Below are positions 50,240-59,130 of a stretch of 64,000 nt of DNA, piece by piece (the first letter of the stretch is position 1; the number at the start of each line of letters is the position of its first letter). The notes below the pieces were generated by a model, which ran no database searches, was not told the origin of the DNA, and was given only the letters and a program-made list of their open reading frames with translations. This stretch comes from JBGTGG01 sp964398945 (GTDB taxonomy: Bacteria > Bacteroidota > Bacteroidia > Cytophagales > Cyclobacteriaceae), in NCBI GenBank assembly GCA_964398945.1, contig CAYNOT010000015.1:1-64000 (forward strand). Direction: 5' to 3'. Made by a program: the position numbers and the translations under genes.

Positions 50240-51487
50240 ATGAAGTATTGTTTTTTTACCATCCTCTTGGTACTCGTCTTTGGTTGCTCCCCTTCCGAAT
50301 ATATTGAAACACGCGAATGGAAAAGCATTGAAAAATCATTGCAAACACAACTGATTACTGCCAATGATGGTGATGTGATCGAATTGCCGGAAGGGAACTA
50401 TATGTTCACCAAGTCGCTGACGATGGATGGCAAATCCAACATTACTATCCGTGGAAAAGGTATGGACAAAACCATTCTCTCTTTCAAAAACCAAACTGAA
50501 GGTGCTGAAGGTGTTCACATCAGCAACGGAAAAAATATTGTGTTGGAGGACTTTGCGGTAGAAGATGCGAAAGGCGACAATGTAAAAGTTAACGATGTAA
50601 ATGGAATTACGCTTAGAAGGATTTCATCTTCCTGGACAGGCGGGCCAAAAACTGAAAATGGTGCGTATGCATTATACCCCGTGCTTTGCAAAAACGTATT
50701 GATGGAAGAGTGTGTCGCGATTGGTTCATCCGATGCAGGCATTTATGTGGGGCAATCCGATTCTGTGGTCATTCGCAACAACAAAGCTTATTGGAATGTT
50801 GCCGGCATTGAAAGTGAGAATTCGCGTTGGGTGGAAATTTACGGCAACGAAGCATACAATAACACGGGCGGGTTGTTGATTTTTGATTTGCCCGGACTGA
50901 CACAATACGGCCATTCAACAAAAGCGTACAACAACAACATCCATGACAACAACCATGAAAATTTTGCCATGAAAGGAAATGTGGTGGCGAGCATTCCGCC
51001 TGGCACCGGCATTATGGTGTTGGCCACACATGATTTGGAAATCTATGAAAACACAATCACCAACAATCGCACCGTGGGGACAGCCATTGTAAGCTATGCG
51101 TTAGTAGCCGCATTAAATGAAGGCGAACAAGAAAAGGAAAATTCGATTGGAGGCGTGCAAAGCGTAAACAACCGGTACGAAATGGACAGTCTTTATAATC
51201 CATTTCCGTATAAGATAAATATCCACCACAACACCTATAAAAATTCATATTGGTTTCCTTCAACCGCCAACGACATCGGAAAACTTTTTATTCTAAAATC
51301 TTTTATGAGCCCACCGGATATTGTTTTTGATGGCATCTCTGACCCGGACCGTTCCAGCAGGGAAATTTGCATAAGCGAAAATGGGGAAATCATTTTTATG
51401 AACCTGGACGCTGGAAATGATTTCGAGAACCTTTCAAAAGACCCAACTTTATTTACATGTGAAGGTGTGAAGGTTACTGTAAGATGA
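50240..51487 (+). CDS. Parallel beta-helix lipoprotein (TIGR03805-like)
   Basis: The 415-residue protein has a lipoprotein signal (FFTILLVLVFGCSPSE, lipobox FGC) and a right-handed parallel beta-helix with repeated rungs (GKNIVLEDFAVEDAKGDNVKV, NVLMEECVAIGSSDAGIYVG, SVVIRNNKAYWNVAGIES). It overlaps the diheme cytochrome gene by 4 nt. The two families occur together widely (TIGR03805 with TIGR03806), suggesting one exported complex of unknown substrate. Confidence 0.87.
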   Translation: MKYCFFTILLVLVFGCSPSEYIETREWKSIEKSLQTQLITANDGDVIELPEGNYMFTKSLTMDGKSNITIRGKGMDKTILSFKNQTEGAEGVHISNGKNIVLEDFAVEDAKGDNVKVNDVNGITLRRISSSWTGGPKTENGAYALYPVLCKNVLMEECVAIGSSDAGIYVGQSDSVVIRNNKAYWNVAGIESENSRWVEIYGNEAYNNTGGLLIFDLPGLTQYGHSTKAYNNNIHDNNHENFAMKGNVVASIPPGTGIMVLATHDLEIYENTITNNRTVGTAIVSYALVAALNEGEQEKENSIGGVQSVNNRYEMDSLYNPFPYKINIHHNTYKNSYWFPSTANDIGKLFILKSFMSPPDIVFDGISDPDRSSREICISENGEIIFMNLDAGNDFENLSKDPTLFTCEGVKVTVR

Positions 51488-52569
51488 AACGCGGTGTAAT
51501 AATACTGTTTCTTTTTTTAGGCTGGGCGTGTCAACAAAAACCTGGGCAAAAAGAGATTGTTGTTGCAGAAGAAGAACTTCTTCCGGTCGATCTTTCCGGA
51601 ATCGGAAAAGAAAAACTTTCAGCGTATAATTTCTTTGTTGGGGATTTAAAAGACCTTTCCCCAGCGGAAGGAGTCGTTCCGTATGATTTAAATTCCCCGC
51701 TGTTTTCTGACTATGCGTTTAAAATGCGCTTTGTAAAAATCCCTGTTGGAAGCAAAGCGGTCTACCATCCTTCTGAAGCATTCGGGTTTCCGGAAGGCAC
51801 AGTATTGATAAAAAATTTTTATTATCCGGCAGATTTCCGGAAGCCAACAGAAAATATTAGAATCCTTGAAACGCGCTTGTTGCTTTTGGAAAATGGAAAT
51901 TGGAAAACACTTCCATATATCTGGAACGATAAACAAACCGAAGCTTTTCTGGATGTAGCCGGAAAAAATATTGATGTATCGTGGACGCATACCGATGGAA
52001 GCATTAAGAACGTAAAGTACTCTGTGCCGAACATGAACCAATGCAAAGGGTGCCATTTGCTTGGTGACCAGGTAAAACCCATTGGCCCCAATGCCCGGCA
52101 GTTGAATAAAAATTTTAACCACAAAACAGGAATTGAAAATCAATTGGTCTATTGGGAATCATTGGGGATGTTGGAAGGAAAGCCCGATCAAAAGTCGATA
52201 CCGAAATTGGCATCTTATGAAGATGAAAATGAATTGCTGAATGCACGGGCACGCGCCTGGCTGGAAATCAATTGCGCGCATTGCCATCGGCCGGAAGGCC
52301 CGGCCAAAACCAGTGGTTTGCATTTGCTGGCAGCCACAAACAATAAAATTGAATTGGGTGTTGGCAAAGCCCCTGTTGCCGCAGGTAAAGGTTCCGGTGG
52401 TTTGTTGTATGGGATTGTGCCGGGCAAACCCGATCAATCGATTTTACAATACAGAATTGAATCGACCCATCCGGGGATTATGATGCCGGAGTTGGGAAGA
52501 ACCATCATACATGAAGAAGGCGTTGCGTTGGTGCGGCAGTGGATAACTCAAATGAGTGATGGATTATGA
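51484..52569 (+). CDS. SO2930-family diheme c-type cytochrome lipoprotein (TIGR03806-like)
   Basis: The 361-residue protein has a lipoprotein signal (IILFLFLGWACQQ). Two haem c sites: CKGCH in the middle and CAHCH about 90 residues later. The family region PYDLNSPLFSDYAFKMRFVKIP and the terminal LVRQWI are as expected. It is translationally coupled to the beta-helix lipoprotein (ATGA). Role: exported electron transfer or an oxidase; substrate not known. Confidence 0.9.
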   Translation: MKRGVIILFLFLGWACQQKPGQKEIVVAEEELLPVDLSGIGKEKLSAYNFFVGDLKDLSPAEGVVPYDLNSPLFSDYAFKMRFVKIPVGSKAVYHPSEAFGFPEGTVLIKNFYYPADFRKPTENIRILETRLLLLENGNWKTLPYIWNDKQTEAFLDVAGKNIDVSWTHTDGSIKNVKYSVPNMNQCKGCHLLGDQVKPIGPNARQLNKNFNHKTGIENQLVYWESLGMLEGKPDQKSIPKLASYEDENELLNARARAWLEINCAHCHRPEGPAKTSGLHLLAATNNKIELGVGKAPVAAGKGSGGLLYGIVPGKPDQSILQYRIESTHPGIMMPELGRTIIHEEGVALVRQWITQMSDGL

Positions 52570-52643
52570 GTTAGGGTAGGGGTTATGAATTAAGAGTGAA
52601 ATTTTAAACTCATAACTTATCACTCATAACTTATAACCCATAA
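52570..52643. repeat. Convergent intergenic repeat region
   Basis: Several CATAACT(T) units (CTCATAACTTATCACTC, ATAACTTATAACCC) face TGAGTTAGGG and GGGGTTATG at the left, forming a long imperfect inverted repeat between two convergent genes. It probably terminates both. Confidence 0.45.
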
Positions 52644-52847
52644 CTACAACTCCCTGATCTCAAAATCCTTTCCTTTACCGTATTTATACAGATCCAACAA
52701 TCGGCCTGTCTCAAGGGTATGAAGATCTTTGATTTTAAAATCGCCATTGCCCAGGATTTCTTCAACGATAAAATCGAAGCGCTCACCATAGTTAATGAGT
52801 TTGTATTTTTTTCCGGTGCGTAAAACATCCAATGATATACCTGCCAT
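52644..52847 (-). CDS. Small conserved hypothetical protein
   Basis: A 67-residue protein from ATG 52847 (MAGISLDVLRTGKKY), starting 1 nt after the GroES-like gene's stop; a start at 52865 would overlap that gene. Looks like a small beta-barrel (YKLINYGERFDFIVEEILGNGDFKIKDLHTLE). Operon position suggests a partner of the GroES-like protein. Function unknown. Confidence 0.65.
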   Translation of the reverse strand: MAGISLDVLRTGKKYKLINYGERFDFIVEEILGNGDFKIKDLHTLETGRLLDLYKYGKGKDFEIREL

Positions 52848-52848
52848 A

Positions 52849-53223
52849 TTACAAATCTTCTTCACGCTCCAGCATCAAAATAGAAGCTTGCGGTACAATA
52901 AAATATTTCTCACCTTCATACTGCACTTCGATTGCCCCTTTTTGAAGAAAGATGGCAAGGTCACCTTCTTGTGCTTGCAAGGGAAGATACTTTACAGAAT
53001 CCTCTTTTCCTTTCCACATATCATCTTCATCGGAAGGAAGTGGCAGTGGATATCCCGGGCCAACCTTAATGATATAGCCCGTCTGGATTTTTTCCCGTTC
53101 CTGGACCCCGGATGGTAAGTATAGCCCACTGGAGGTCTTCCCGGCTTTTTTTGCAGGCCGAATCAATACCCGGTCACCAACGACAATAAGCTTCTTGAGT
53201 TTGTTATCGTGGGTAATTTTCAC
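52849..53223 (-). CDS. GroES-like co-chaperonin-family protein
   Basis: The 124-residue protein has the Cpn10 pattern: VVGDRVLIRPAKKAGKTSSGLYLP with the mobile-loop region, GYIIKVGPGYP, and EGDLAIFLQKGAIEVQYEGEKYFIVPQASILML. It is longer than GroES and carries an insertion (PSDEDDMWKGKED), and no groEL is adjacent, so it is a GroES-like paralogue rather than the canonical co-chaperonin. Confidence 0.83.
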   Translation of the reverse strand: MKITHDNKLKKLIVVGDRVLIRPAKKAGKTSSGLYLPSGVQEREKIQTGYIIKVGPGYPLPLPSDEDDMWKGKEDSVKYLPLQAQEGDLAIFLQKGAIEVQYEGEKYFIVPQASILMLEREEDL

Positions 53224-53474
53224 GGTTGATGTTGGTTGGCCATTTCATTTTGCAAATATGTGTAATTAGGTGTTTCGGTTCTAAATTCTTTTTCCAAACA
53301 ATAGGGCCGCTGGTGGATGGGGGTTATCGCAAAAACATGCGAAATGGGGTTGGAAATGGCATTATTTCCCTAAAAAGGGGAATGGGGTTTGGATTGGGAA
53401 ACGGGATATTGTGTTAGCCACCGAAAGACTAAAGCCCTAAGCGAGGATATTTTGGAGTTATTTATAAATCCATT

Positions 53475-53505
53475 TTTGCACAAAAAGAAAACTATACTAG
53501 ATTTG
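53475..53505 (+). promoter_or_regulatory. Complete Bacteroidota promoter for tRNA-Val
   Basis: TTTG (53475-53478), exactly 19 nt, TAGATTTG (53498-53505): both elements fit the -33/-7 consensus. The tRNA starts 16 nt downstream. Confidence 0.75.
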
Positions 53506-53521
53506 CAGTCCCAAAACGGAG

Positions 53522-53596
53522 GGGAGTTTAGCTCAGCTGGTTCAGAGCATCTGCCTTACAAGCAGAGGGTCGGGGGTTCGAATCCCTCAACTCCCA
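53522..53596 (+). tRNA. tRNA-Val (anticodon UAC)
   Basis: A full cloverleaf: acceptor GGGAGTT (53522-53528) pairs with AACTCCC (53589-53595), discriminator A; D-arm with GCTC...GAGC; anticodon stem TCTGC/GCAGA with loop CTTACAA, anticodon TAC; T-arm GGGGG-TTCGAAT-CCCTC. The CCA end is not encoded. Anticodon UAC reads GUA (valine). Confidence 0.95.
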
Positions 53597-53827
53597 CGAA
53601 AAAGCCATTGCGAGAGTGATGGCTTTTCTTTTGGTAACCATTTTTAGAGTTACCATGGATAGAGTTACCATGGGAGGCGTATGCATTCATCTTGTTTCCA
53701 AGATTACGAACAAGTTTTGGTAGCTGGCTGGATTTACGCTGGTTACACAATCGCCTTTTTTGGGATAATGAATTGAATTTGGAAATCTGAAAACTTTCAC
53801 ATTTCTTTAAAAACCTAAACCAAAGTT

Positions 53828-54376
53828 ATGTTGGCCACAGAAAGTGAACCTATTGAATCGCTGCCGTGCGAAAATTGCTCAGCCGAAGTAAACCCCAATC
53901 AGAAATTTTGTTCCCAATGCAGTTTTCCTGCTAACGGTACAGAAGATGAAAAAAGGAGTTTTCGCTTACTCGTGAGTAGTCGGAAGCGATTTCTAAAAGA
54001 CGCCAACGAAAAGATCAAAAGCGGAAAAACCATCATCTACGTATTGGCTGGATTATATTTTGTATTTGGTTTGTTTTTCGGACTTGTTAATGATGACATT
54101 GCTACCATGGTGGTTTATCTGGTGTGTACAATTATCTACCTCATCCTTGCGGCCTGGAGTTCGAAGAATCCCTTTGGGGCGATTCTTACCGCGCTGATAA
54201 TTTATGTAACCATTCATGTGTTGGCTGCTATTGTTGAACCGGCTTCAATCTTTAGTGGCATCATATTAAAAATCATTTTTATCAGTGCTTTTGTAAAAGG
54301 GATACGTTCCGCACAGGAAGCACAAAAGTACCTGGCCGAATTGGGAAAATTAAAAGCTGTTCCGGTTGGAATTTAA
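53828..54376 (+). CDS. Zinc-ribbon membrane protein
   Basis: The 182-residue protein has an N-terminal zinc ribbon (CENCSAEVNPNQKFCSQC) and about four membrane helices (IIYVLAGLYFVFGLFFGLV, MVVYLVCTIIYLILA and others). The next protein also has a zinc ribbon before a membrane domain, and its TTG start overlaps this gene's end by 11 nt. Function unknown. Confidence 0.75.
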   Translation: MLATESEPIESLPCENCSAEVNPNQKFCSQCSFPANGTEDEKRSFRLLVSSRKRFLKDANEKIKSGKTIIYVLAGLYFVFGLFFGLVNDDIATMVVYLVCTIIYLILAAWSSKNPFGAILTALIIYVTIHVLAAIVEPASIFSGIILKIIFISAFVKGIRSAQEAQKYLAELGKLKAVPVGI

Positions 54377-55136
54377 CGAAGAAGTTTGTGTTGAAGATCA
54401 GCATAGATATTGTCCCTCTTGTAATGAGATAGTACAAGAGCAGGATCAATTTTGCGGACATTGTGGGAAAGGAATCGATATAACTTCGGTTGCACCCATC
54501 CATGAAGATGTATTCTCAACGCTTTCACCAACGTTGTTATATTATTTTATCACGTTGATTTTGTTAGGGGTATTCAAATTCACCCCTGTTTTTTCTGATG
54601 GGTTTGAAGGAATGTTGATGATCACCATTTTGGATGCACTGTTGGTGCTTGCTTTTTGTGTTTACTATTTCGCTGAATTAAAAAGTTTGTATTCTTTTTC
54701 ACAGGTCAAACCAAACATTGTGTTACTGACGATTTGTGGAGCTGTTGTTGGAAGTGTTGTCGTTTCAAATCTTGCCGACTTTATCAATATCTCGATTAGT
54801 GATGATGTCTTTTATGACATATATCTTTTTGAGGATACGGGTTATCCATTTCTTTTCGCGGTATTGTTCATTGCAGTTTTCCCCGCTATTTTTGAAGAAG
54901 TTGCTTTTCGTGGTTTTATGTATACCAATATTGCGCAAGCCACAACAGGAAAGGCAACGATTTATATTACAGGTTTTATTTTTGGCATCATCCACCTTTC
55001 CTTTATCAGTTTACTTTGGTTGGTACCAATCGGGTTGGTATTCGGGTGGCTGCGATTTCGTTACAATACGTTGTGGTATGGTATGATCGGTCACTTTACT
55101 TACAACTTGTGTATTGTGTTGATTGATTTTTGGTAG
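54366..55136 (+). CDS. CPBP-family intramembrane protease with zinc ribbon
   Basis: The 256-residue protein has a zinc ribbon (CPSCNEIVQEQDQFCGHC) then a CPBP (Abi/CAAX-like) domain with all three motifs: FEEVAFRGFMY (EExxxR), FGIIHLS (FxxxH) and GHFTYNLC (HxxxN). Family members cleave prenylated or other membrane substrates or protect bacteriocin producers. No ATG is possible before the ribbon; the start is TTG 54366, translationally coupled to the upstream gene. Confidence 0.87.
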   Translation: MEFNEEVCVEDQHRYCPSCNEIVQEQDQFCGHCGKGIDITSVAPIHEDVFSTLSPTLLYYFITLILLGVFKFTPVFSDGFEGMLMITILDALLVLAFCVYYFAELKSLYSFSQVKPNIVLLTICGAVVGSVVVSNLADFINISISDDVFYDIYLFEDTGYPFLFAVLFIAVFPAIFEEVAFRGFMYTNIAQATTGKATIYITGFIFGIIHLSFISLLWLVPIGLVFGWLRFRYNTLWYGMIGHFTYNLCIVLIDFW

Positions 55137-55143
55137 GTATTAC

Positions 55144-56679
55144 TTACTGCCCCAACACCGCCATCGCGGCATTATGCCCCGGTATTCCACTTACGCCACC
55201 GCCACGTTTTGCACCCGCTCCACAAATAAAAATTTTAGGATCATCGGTTTCCACTCCCCATCCCGGAGCTTCGTCATTTTCACGGAAGGGAAATGCCAGA
55301 TCGCGATGAAAAATATTTCCGCGTGGCATGCCAATAGCCGCTTCCACATCCAACGGACTTTTTACTTCAATTGCCAATTCACCGGAAGGTGATTTTGCCA
55401 ACACCGATTCAATCGGATCAAGCAGGTATTCATTGAGGGAACTGATGGCGGCATCCATTGCGGCCTTGCGTTGCACATCGTGATTTTGATCAAACAGTTT
55501 TGCAGGTGTGTGCAACCCGAACAAGGTCAACGTGTGATAACCTTCCTTTTGTAAAGGTTTACTGAGGATACTCGCATCCGTGAGCGTGTGGCAATAGATT
55601 TCAAGCGGAAGGCGGGAAGGTATTTTTCCACTCTTCGCTTCCTGATAGGCGGATTCCAATTGCGAAAAACTTTCGTTGATATGGAAGGTGCCCGCAAAAG
55701 CATCTTCAGGATTGGCGCCTGATTTTAACCCGGGCAATTGTTTTACCAGCATATTTATTTTCAACTGAGAGCCTTCCAAACTTTCGGGTGGCTGCTTACC
55801 GCGCAACTTCGCCAGCACTTGTGGTGCCGCATTGGAAAGTAAATAACCGCCCACGATTTGCGTTCCGTCTTCCAGTGTAACGGCCACCTCTTTTTCATCG
55901 GACTGTATTTTCACTGCGCGTTTATTTACGGCAATGGTTGCCCCTGCTGCACGCGCAACACGCTCCAATTCTTTTACGAGTGCGCCCATGCCACCTGCCG
56001 GCACTTTCCATTCCCCCGTTCCATTTCCGATGAGGTGATAAAGAAAACATTTGTTTGCTTGCAATTCATTAGCAGAAGCAAATGTTCCAATCAGTGCATC
56101 TGTCAGCACCACACCGCGCACGATATCATTAGTAAAATTTTTGGTGATGGTCCCGCCAATCGGGTTTTCAATCAGGGCATCCCAGGCGGCATCCATTCCG
56201 ATAGTGGCTTTTAGTTCAGACCGTGTAGGGAGTGGTTTTAATAAAGAAGGTGCTATCCGTTCGGCAAACGTTGCGATTTCACCGTAAAATTTTTGCCAGG
56301 CGTTTGCTTCTTTCGCCCCCTCCGGTAAAGCATTGAAAGAGGCTGTGGTTTTTTCATCCCACACGCGGGAAACATACAAGCCGTTGTCCTTTCCATTATC
56401 ATGAAAGGGTGTGTAACTCGATACCTTTCTCGAAAGTGCTGTAAAATTTAATCCAAGGTCGTGCACGATTTTATCGGGGAGCAACGAAACGAGATACGAA
56501 TACCGCGACAAATGTGCATCAAAATCAGGAAAGACTTTTACACTCGTGGTAGCACCCCCGATTTCATTGTTGGCTTCGAGTATCAAAACGCTTTTTCCGG
56601 CTTTTGCCAGATAGCTGGCCGCGATCAGTCCGTTGTGCCCTGCCCCAATGATAATGATGTCGTATTTTTCGGTATCCAT
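55144..56679 (-). CDS. CrtI/PYROXD2-like FAD-dependent oxidoreductase
   Basis: The protein opens with the FAD-binding motif YDIIIIGAGHNGLIAASYLAKAG and ends with the second dinucleotide region PKIFICGAGAKRGGGVSGIPGHNAA. It belongs to the phytoene-desaturase-like amine oxidase group, nearer to the PYROXD2 branch than to true CrtI. No carotenoid genes are adjacent. Start at ATG 56679 (MDTEKYD) places the FAD motif near the N-terminus as usual. Confidence 0.85.
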   Translation of the reverse strand: MDTEKYDIIIIGAGHNGLIAASYLAKAGKSVLILEANNEIGGATTSVKVFPDFDAHLSRYSYLVSLLPDKIVHDLGLNFTALSRKVSSYTPFHDNGKDNGLYVSRVWDEKTTASFNALPEGAKEANAWQKFYGEIATFAERIAPSLLKPLPTRSELKATIGMDAAWDALIENPIGGTITKNFTNDIVRGVVLTDALIGTFASANELQANKCFLYHLIGNGTGEWKVPAGGMGALVKELERVARAAGATIAVNKRAVKIQSDEKEVAVTLEDGTQIVGGYLLSNAAPQVLAKLRGKQPPESLEGSQLKINMLVKQLPGLKSGANPEDAFAGTFHINESFSQLESAYQEAKSGKIPSRLPLEIYCHTLTDASILSKPLQKEGYHTLTLFGLHTPAKLFDQNHDVQRKAAMDAAISSLNEYLLDPIESVLAKSPSGELAIEVKSPLDVEAAIGMPRGNIFHRDLAFPFRENDEAPGWGVETDDPKIFICGAGAKRGGGVSGIPGHNAAMAVLGQ

Positions 56680-56738
56680 AGTTGCGCTGTCAAAATGATT
56701 GAAATAACTGCGCTGCAAGTTACCGTTCCTGTGCTATT

Positions 56739-57311
56739 TTATTCGGGAACGGTATGGGTTTTTGTTGTGATTTTCCACACGCCATATTTGCGTGTCCACG
56801 TGTGAAAAAATTCTACTTGGATGGGTTCTTCAAGGCTTCCATCCCTTCTCAGTTTTTGGGAAGTTTCGTGGCCGGAAGTAAAAACAATGTCGCCCATGTT
56901 GGTAAACTTTTCAATCATCCTGCTCACAACAGTGTAATAGGGAATCGGATTGCCACCCACATGCAGGATTTTGTTTTCAGGTTTGTCATCTTCTGTAAGA
57001 TCACGCGCCCAAAGATTTTTTAGGATTGCTGTATCGCGCTTTACCAGGGCGTTGGATTCCATCACTTCTAAATCCAGAATCTCACTTTCAAGTGGAGTAA
57101 GCTGGAAGTTGCGCGTTGTAAACGAGATGTTGTCCCGGATGATGGTGTGTGGTTGTTTTTCTCCGGTGAAACTCGACAGGCTATTCGTTTGGTAGGTGTT
57201 CGAAGGAGCGGAGTATTGATAACTGTTGGTTTTGGTAACAGTGCTATCGGTGCTTTGGCTGAGAGCTTGTAAGGTTAAAAGGATAAGGGGGATTGTGAGG
57301 AGGTGTTTCAT
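56739..57311 (-). CDS. Exported NTF2/SnoaL-like protein (DUF4440 type)
   Basis: The protein has a signal peptide (LLTIPLILLTLQALSQS) and a C-terminal SnoaL-like cone fold (ILDLEVMESNALVKRDTAILKNLWARDL, described by the ILDLE...D-L-WA-DL pattern; GDIVFTSGHETSQK; RKYGVWKITTKTHT). Start at ATG 57311 (MKHLLTIP). Enzymatic role unknown. Confidence 0.8.
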   Translation of the reverse strand: MKHLLTIPLILLTLQALSQSTDSTVTKTNSYQYSAPSNTYQTNSLSSFTGEKQPHTIIRDNISFTTRNFQLTPLESEILDLEVMESNALVKRDTAILKNLWARDLTEDDKPENKILHVGGNPIPYYTVVSRMIEKFTNMGDIVFTSGHETSQKLRRDGSLEEPIQVEFFHTWTRKYGVWKITTKTHTVPE

Positions 57312-57391
57312 GTTAATTCTATTTTTATCCATTCCTTGTAGTGCAACAAACCTTCAAATTCTGACCAATTTTTCTTATAGCAAAGTTTTAA

Positions 57392-58495
57392 TCATTTTGA
57401 CAGAAATTCTATAATATCCTTTTCGATTTGTTCTGAAAATCCGAAATACTCTTTCTGCAAAATCCCATCTTTATCTACTAAAAAGTATCTTGGCCAACTA
57501 TTCACGCTAAAAGTCTTTTTCACTTCTTCATTGCCAACTAAATTGATAAAAGTAGTTCCTTTCTTCTCTATTAATTTGATCGCATTTCCTCTGTCTTCAG
57601 ATACTATTCCGATTACAGTCAGTTCCGATGAGTATGCGTTTTTTAGATTTTCCACTTTTGGAAATGAGGCAATGCAAGGCCCACACCAAACCTCCCAAAA
57701 ATCAATTAAAGTTAATTTGTCATTATTCACAGTAACAATTTTATTTTCGTTAAAAAGTTCGGGCAATTTTAACTCCGGTAACTTCTGTGAAAGAAGTTTA
57801 TTGGGCTGTTGTATGGCAGGCTGGATTATTGTGTAATCTTTTAATACACTTTTTAATTCCTTTATGGTTTTTGAAACATCTTCGTTAATTTTTAAATCGC
57901 TGATAACAGTCTGATAAACCGATTTATTTTCTAGTAGATTTGAGGTTCGACTAACTTTGATGGGGAAAAAATCACTTTTTCTCAACTCAATTTTTTTAAC
58001 TATGTCTGTTACATTATAGATCGTGTCATTCTCAAATTCGTAAGTCAAAAGGTAGGAGTCTTTAGTTTCTGAAAGCGTTACATTTTTGTAGATTGAATCA
58101 AGATTGAAAATGTTTGGGGCAATCATTTGTCCACCAGGACTACCAATGAAGCGATAGTCTCCAGGCCAAATTTCATAAGTTTTATCTTCTTTTGATATTT
58201 CGAATCCATTTCCAGCATCATAAATATATTCTTTTTCGATGTCGTCTCTTTTACCATAGAATGAAAATCCAAAAATTTTGTCGTTTTTGTCTTTTTCAAT
58301 TAAAACAATTCCAGTATTATTCCCGACAGGACCTTGGACAAATGTGTCAATTCTGTGAATTCGATATTCCAATGAGTTTATTTTTTCTGCATTCTCTTTG
58401 AATTTTTCGATAACGTAGTTCGAATCAATTTTAGTTTCTTCTTTACAACTATAAAAAAGTGCTAGGGTTATTATCAGTATCAATGCTTTTTTCAT
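57392..58495 (-). CDS. TlpA-family thioredoxin-like lipoprotein
   Basis: The 367-residue protein has a lipoprotein signal (LILIITLALFYSCKEE), an N-terminal LolA-like or DUF-type beta-rich domain (YRIHRIDTFVQGP...) and a C-terminal TlpA domain with WEVWCGPCIASFP and the cis-Pro segment SWPRYFLVDKDG. It would carry out thiol-disulfide exchange on the periplasmic face. Distinct from the truncated TlpA gene at 54. Confidence 0.88.
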   Translation of the reverse strand: MKKALILIITLALFYSCKEETKIDSNYVIEKFKENAEKINSLEYRIHRIDTFVQGPVGNNTGIVLIEKDKNDKIFGFSFYGKRDDIEKEYIYDAGNGFEISKEDKTYEIWPGDYRFIGSPGGQMIAPNIFNLDSIYKNVTLSETKDSYLLTYEFENDTIYNVTDIVKKIELRKSDFFPIKVSRTSNLLENKSVYQTVISDLKINEDVSKTIKELKSVLKDYTIIQPAIQQPNKLLSQKLPELKLPELFNENKIVTVNNDKLTLIDFWEVWCGPCIASFPKVENLKNAYSSELTVIGIVSEDRGNAIKLIEKKGTTFINLVGNEEVKKTFSVNSWPRYFLVDKDGILQKEYFGFSEQIEKDIIEFLSK

Positions 58496-58623
58496 TCTCG
58501 ATTTTTTTGGTCAGATTTTGCACAACAACGGAAGATTCATCATTACTGGTGATTATTCGCACTGTATCATAACCACTAATCTAACAATATTTTTTAAAAG
58601 TAATTACTGACTGGATTTTTTTC

Positions 58624-58845
58624 CTACTCCAATACCTCACAATCAAACCCCGCATCCCGAACAACCTTTACAATTTCATCAACCGCAAATCCTTCCCCTT
58701 CAATTCGCAACACGCGATCACAATCGGTAAGGTCAATGGTTGTTTTGCTGCCGGGGAAAAAGGCATGAAGTTTCTTCAGGATTTTAGCGGCTTCCTGTTT
58801 CGTGCGAATCGTAGTGCGGAAAACTTCTATGGTGTTCACGTGCAT
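58624..58845 (-). CDS. Small HMA-like hypothetical protein
   Basis: The 73-residue protein has a beta-alpha-beta-beta-alpha-beta pattern (VFRTTIRTKQEAAKILKKLHAFFP, IDLTDCDRVLRIEGE, IVKVVRDAGFDCEVLE) similar to heavy-metal-associated domains, but without the CxxC metal site. It is last in the minus-strand run from 61.7 kb. Function unknown. Confidence 0.7.
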   Translation of the reverse strand: MHVNTIEVFRTTIRTKQEAAKILKKLHAFFPGSKTTIDLTDCDRVLRIEGEGFAVDEIVKVVRDAGFDCEVLE

Positions 58846-58848
58846 CGG

Positions 58849-59130
58849 TCAATCTTCTTTAAACGTTAGCCCATGCTGGGCCAAATAATCACGCAGTATC
58901 GGCAGCGAAGCCTTCCCCACTCCATGTAATTTCAATATTTCTATTTCCGAAAATTTCGATAGTGCTTTGGCATTTTTAATCCCGGCATGTTCAAAAGCCT
59001 GTCTGGCGGGTGCCGATAACAAGGCCAGCATTCCTTCTGTGGGTTTGCGGGCTTTTTCACACACCGGGCACGTAGGACAATCACTCGTCTTATAATATTG
59101 ATGCCCGTTTTTGCAAGTACGAAGTTTCAT
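58849..59130 (-). CDS. Zinc-ribbon/helix-hairpin-helix protein (alpha-CTD-like)
   Basis: The 93-residue protein has an N-terminal cysteine cluster (CKNGHQYYKTSDCPTCPVC) and a C-terminal region like the RNA polymerase alpha CTD (AFEHAGIKNAKALSKFSEIEILKLHGVGKASLPILRDYL in form). Such stand-alone CTD-like proteins are of unknown role. It overlaps the upstream DUF1801 gene by 4 nt. Confidence 0.75.
   Translation of the reverse strand: MKLRTCKNGHQYYKTSDCPTCPVCEKARKPTEGMLALLSAPARQAFEHAGIKNAKALSKFSEIEILKLHGVGKASLPILRDYLAQHGLTFKED

Noticed and set aside
51688..52143. 151-residue minus-strand open frame
   Set aside because: Antisense to the diheme cytochrome gene, whose CxxCH sites and family match are clear.
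52570..52643. CATAACTTAT repeats considered as a CRISPR-like array
   Set aside because: Units are too short and irregular, with no spacers; better explained as a convergent terminator region.
53556..53750. 64-residue minus-strand frame ending GVEGFEPPTLCL
   Set aside because: The ending is the well-known artefact of translating the antisense of a tRNA; it overlaps tRNA-Val.
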